A DNA stretch of 6,855 nucleotides from JAENVU01 sp031362155 (lineage in GTDB: Bacteria > Actinomycetota > Acidimicrobiia > IMCC26256 > JAENVU01). The DNA lies in the NCBI GenBank assembly GCA_031362155.1, contig JANLRZ010000130.1:1-6855 (forward strand), written 5' to 3'. Of the stretch, positions 5,909 to 6,855 are shown piece by piece (position 1 is the stretch's first letter; each line of letters starts with the position of its first letter). The notes below the pieces were generated by a model, which made no database searches, was not told the origin of the DNA, and was given only the letters and a program-made list of their open reading frames with translations. The translations under genes were made by a program, and so were the position numbers.

Positions 5909-6855
5909 ATGGCCGAGGTCGCCGTGCAGATCGAGGGGCGCTCCCTCACCCTGACCAACCTGGACAAGGTGCTCTACCCCGAGACCGGGTTCACCAAGGC
6001 CCAGGTCGTCGACTATTACGCCCGGATTGCGTCGGTCCTGCTCCCGCACCTCGCCGGGCGACCCTTGACGCTGGTTCGGTACCCCGACGGGGTCGCGGGA
6101 AAGTCCTTCTTCGAGAAACGCCGACCGCCTTCGGCCCCCGAATGGGTGGAGGTCGGTGGCGAACTGGGCTCGGTGCTGTGCGAGGAGACCGCGACCCTGG
6201 TGTGGCTCGCCAATCTCGCCGCACTCGAACTCCACACGCATCAGCATGTGGTCTCCGCTCCGGATCTGCCCACCGCCGTGGTGCTCGACCTGGATCCGGG
6301 CGCTCCCGCGACCGTGATCGAATGTGCCCGGGTGGCCCTCGACCTGCACGCGCTGCTGGAGCGGCTCGGCTTGGACTCGGTGGTCAAGACGAGCGGCTCC
6401 AAGGGGCTCCACGTTTCGGTTCCGATCTCGACCGGGACCGCGACCGACGACGACACCAAGGGCTTCGCCCTTGCGCTCGGGCGAATACTGGCCGAGTCGG
6501 CACCGAAGCGAGTGACCGTCGCGATGGCCAAGGACCAGCGCGACGGCAAGGTCTTCGTCGACTGGAGCCAGAACGACCGTCACAAGACCACCGTTGCGGC
6601 CTACTCGCTTCGGGCCCGGCCCCGGCCGACGGTCTCGGCGCCCGTGACGTGGGACGAGGTCGCCGATGCCGAGGCGGCCGACGACCCGGGTCGGCTGACG
6701 TTCGAGACCCACGCCGTCCTGGACCGCGTCGGTCGCCGCGGCGACCTCTACCGGGCGAACCGCGCGTCCGATCAGACCCTTACCGCGCTCGCGGAACGTG
6801 TCGCGATGCAGCGCGACGGCAAGGTCTTCGTCGACTGGAGCCAGAACGACCGCCA
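5909..6855 (+). CDS. LigD-type NHEJ polymerase domain (archaeo-eukaryotic primase superfamily), 3' partial
   Basis: Encodes the polymerase/primase domain that adds ribo- or deoxynucleotides at Ku-bound breaks during end joining. 315 codons are visible and no stop is reached. The start ATG is followed by VQIEGRSLTLTNLDKVLYPETGFTK, typical of the domain's first strands; KSFFEKR (65-71) and LANLAALELH (100-109) follow. The catalytic Asp pair is D127 and D129 in LDLDPG. The nucleotide-binding stretch is SGSKGLH (162-168), and the third metal-binding Asp is D218 in VFVDWSQND. The fold normally closes near RRGDLY (276-281). After residue 299 the sequence repeats the D218 segment, which is unexpected (see the repeat entry). 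No ligase or nuclease domain is present at the N-terminus. The gene may be a stand-alone polymerase domain or the start of a longer LigD; the window cannot tell. It is divergent from ku, which supports the end-joining role. Confidence 0.88.
   Translation, partial: MAEVAVQIEGRSLTLTNLDKVLYPETGFTKAQVVDYYARIASVLLPHLAGRPLTLVRYPDGVAGKSFFEKRRPPSAPEWVEVGGELGSVLCEETATLVWLANLAALELHTHQHVVSAPDLPTAVVLDLDPGAPATVIECARVALDLHALLERLGLDSVVKTSGSKGLHVSVPISTGTATDDDTKGFALALGRILAESAPKRVTVAMAKDQRDGKVFVDWSQNDRHKTTVAAYSLRARPRPTVSAPVTWDEVADAEAADDPGRLTFETHAVLDRVGRRGDLYRANRASDQTLTALAERVAMQRDGKVFVDWSQNDR
6518..6579 (+). repeat. First copy of the polymerase active-site repeat
   Basis: The 44-bp stretch at 6536-6579 is the authentic third-Asp motif region of the polymerase domain (QRDGKVFVDWSQND and part of the next codon). 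It recurs exactly at 6809-6852. GTCGCGATG at 6518-6526 also recurs, but here the nine bases GCCAAGGAC lie between the two matching parts. Confidence 0.9.
6800..6855 (+). repeat. Second, window-terminal copy of the polymerase active-site repeat
   Basis: The last 56 bases match 6518-6582 except for an in-frame nine-base gap and one base (C at 6853 against T at 6580, synonymous). The 44-bp core at 6809-6852 is exact and sits 273 bases (91 codons) downstream of copy one, so the frame is kept. The match runs to the end of the window. It is either a partial internal duplication or a chimeric contig end. Confidence 0.9.

Noticed and set aside
5261..6712. 483-codon - strand open frame spanning the ku and polymerase starts
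   Set aside because: It overlaps ku on the same strand in another frame and runs antisense to the polymerase domain. Both real genes have strong motif support and this frame has none.

Overview
The window is GC-rich and densely coding, with GTG and ATG starts, ABC importer parts of the branched-chain amino acid type, and a Ku/LigD-type end-joining pair. This fits a high-GC actinobacterium. The style of the importer (an ATPase with an LSTGS signature, followed by large membrane-anchored binding proteins) suggests Acidimicrobiia, but that is an inference from memory of such proteins and was not tested.

Left part, + strand (1-4367): an importer operon. It opens with a LivG-type ATPase whose reading frame is open to the first base. 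Before the ATPase fold the frame reads as a repetitive Gly/Ser/Glu/Arg linker, so the protein probably starts upstream, perhaps as a permease-ATPase fusion. Nine bases later comes a 566-residue substrate-binding protein. A perfect 17-bp stem-loop follows, and then a 561-residue paralogue of that binding protein. The two share an N-terminal membrane segment, four Cys at matching positions, the same blocks along their length and a YPSPA C-terminus. Neither has a lipobox Cys. No LivF or separate permease gene lies in the window.

Right part (4343-6855): on the - strand, a hexapeptide-repeat O-acyltransferase overlaps the end of the second binding protein by 25 bp, tail to tail. Upstream of it on the same strand is a bacterial Ku gene. 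Divergent from ku across a 40-bp gap, on the + strand, is a LigD-type polymerase-domain gene that runs off the window. Ku and the LigD polymerase domain work together in non-homologous end joining: Ku binds double-strand break ends and recruits LigD, whose polymerase domain fills gaps before ligation.

Both window edges sit in repetitive sequence. The left edge has in-frame repeats in the linker. The last 56 bases of the window re-use the polymerase active-site segment found 273 bp upstream, with a 44-bp exact match. This may mean the window is a contig that stopped at repeats, so the right end should be treated with caution. I see no CRISPR array, tRNA, rRNA, insertion sequence or phage gene. 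I see nothing I would call a wholly new system; the most notable points are the paired large binding proteins with a strong hairpin between them and the terminal repeat.
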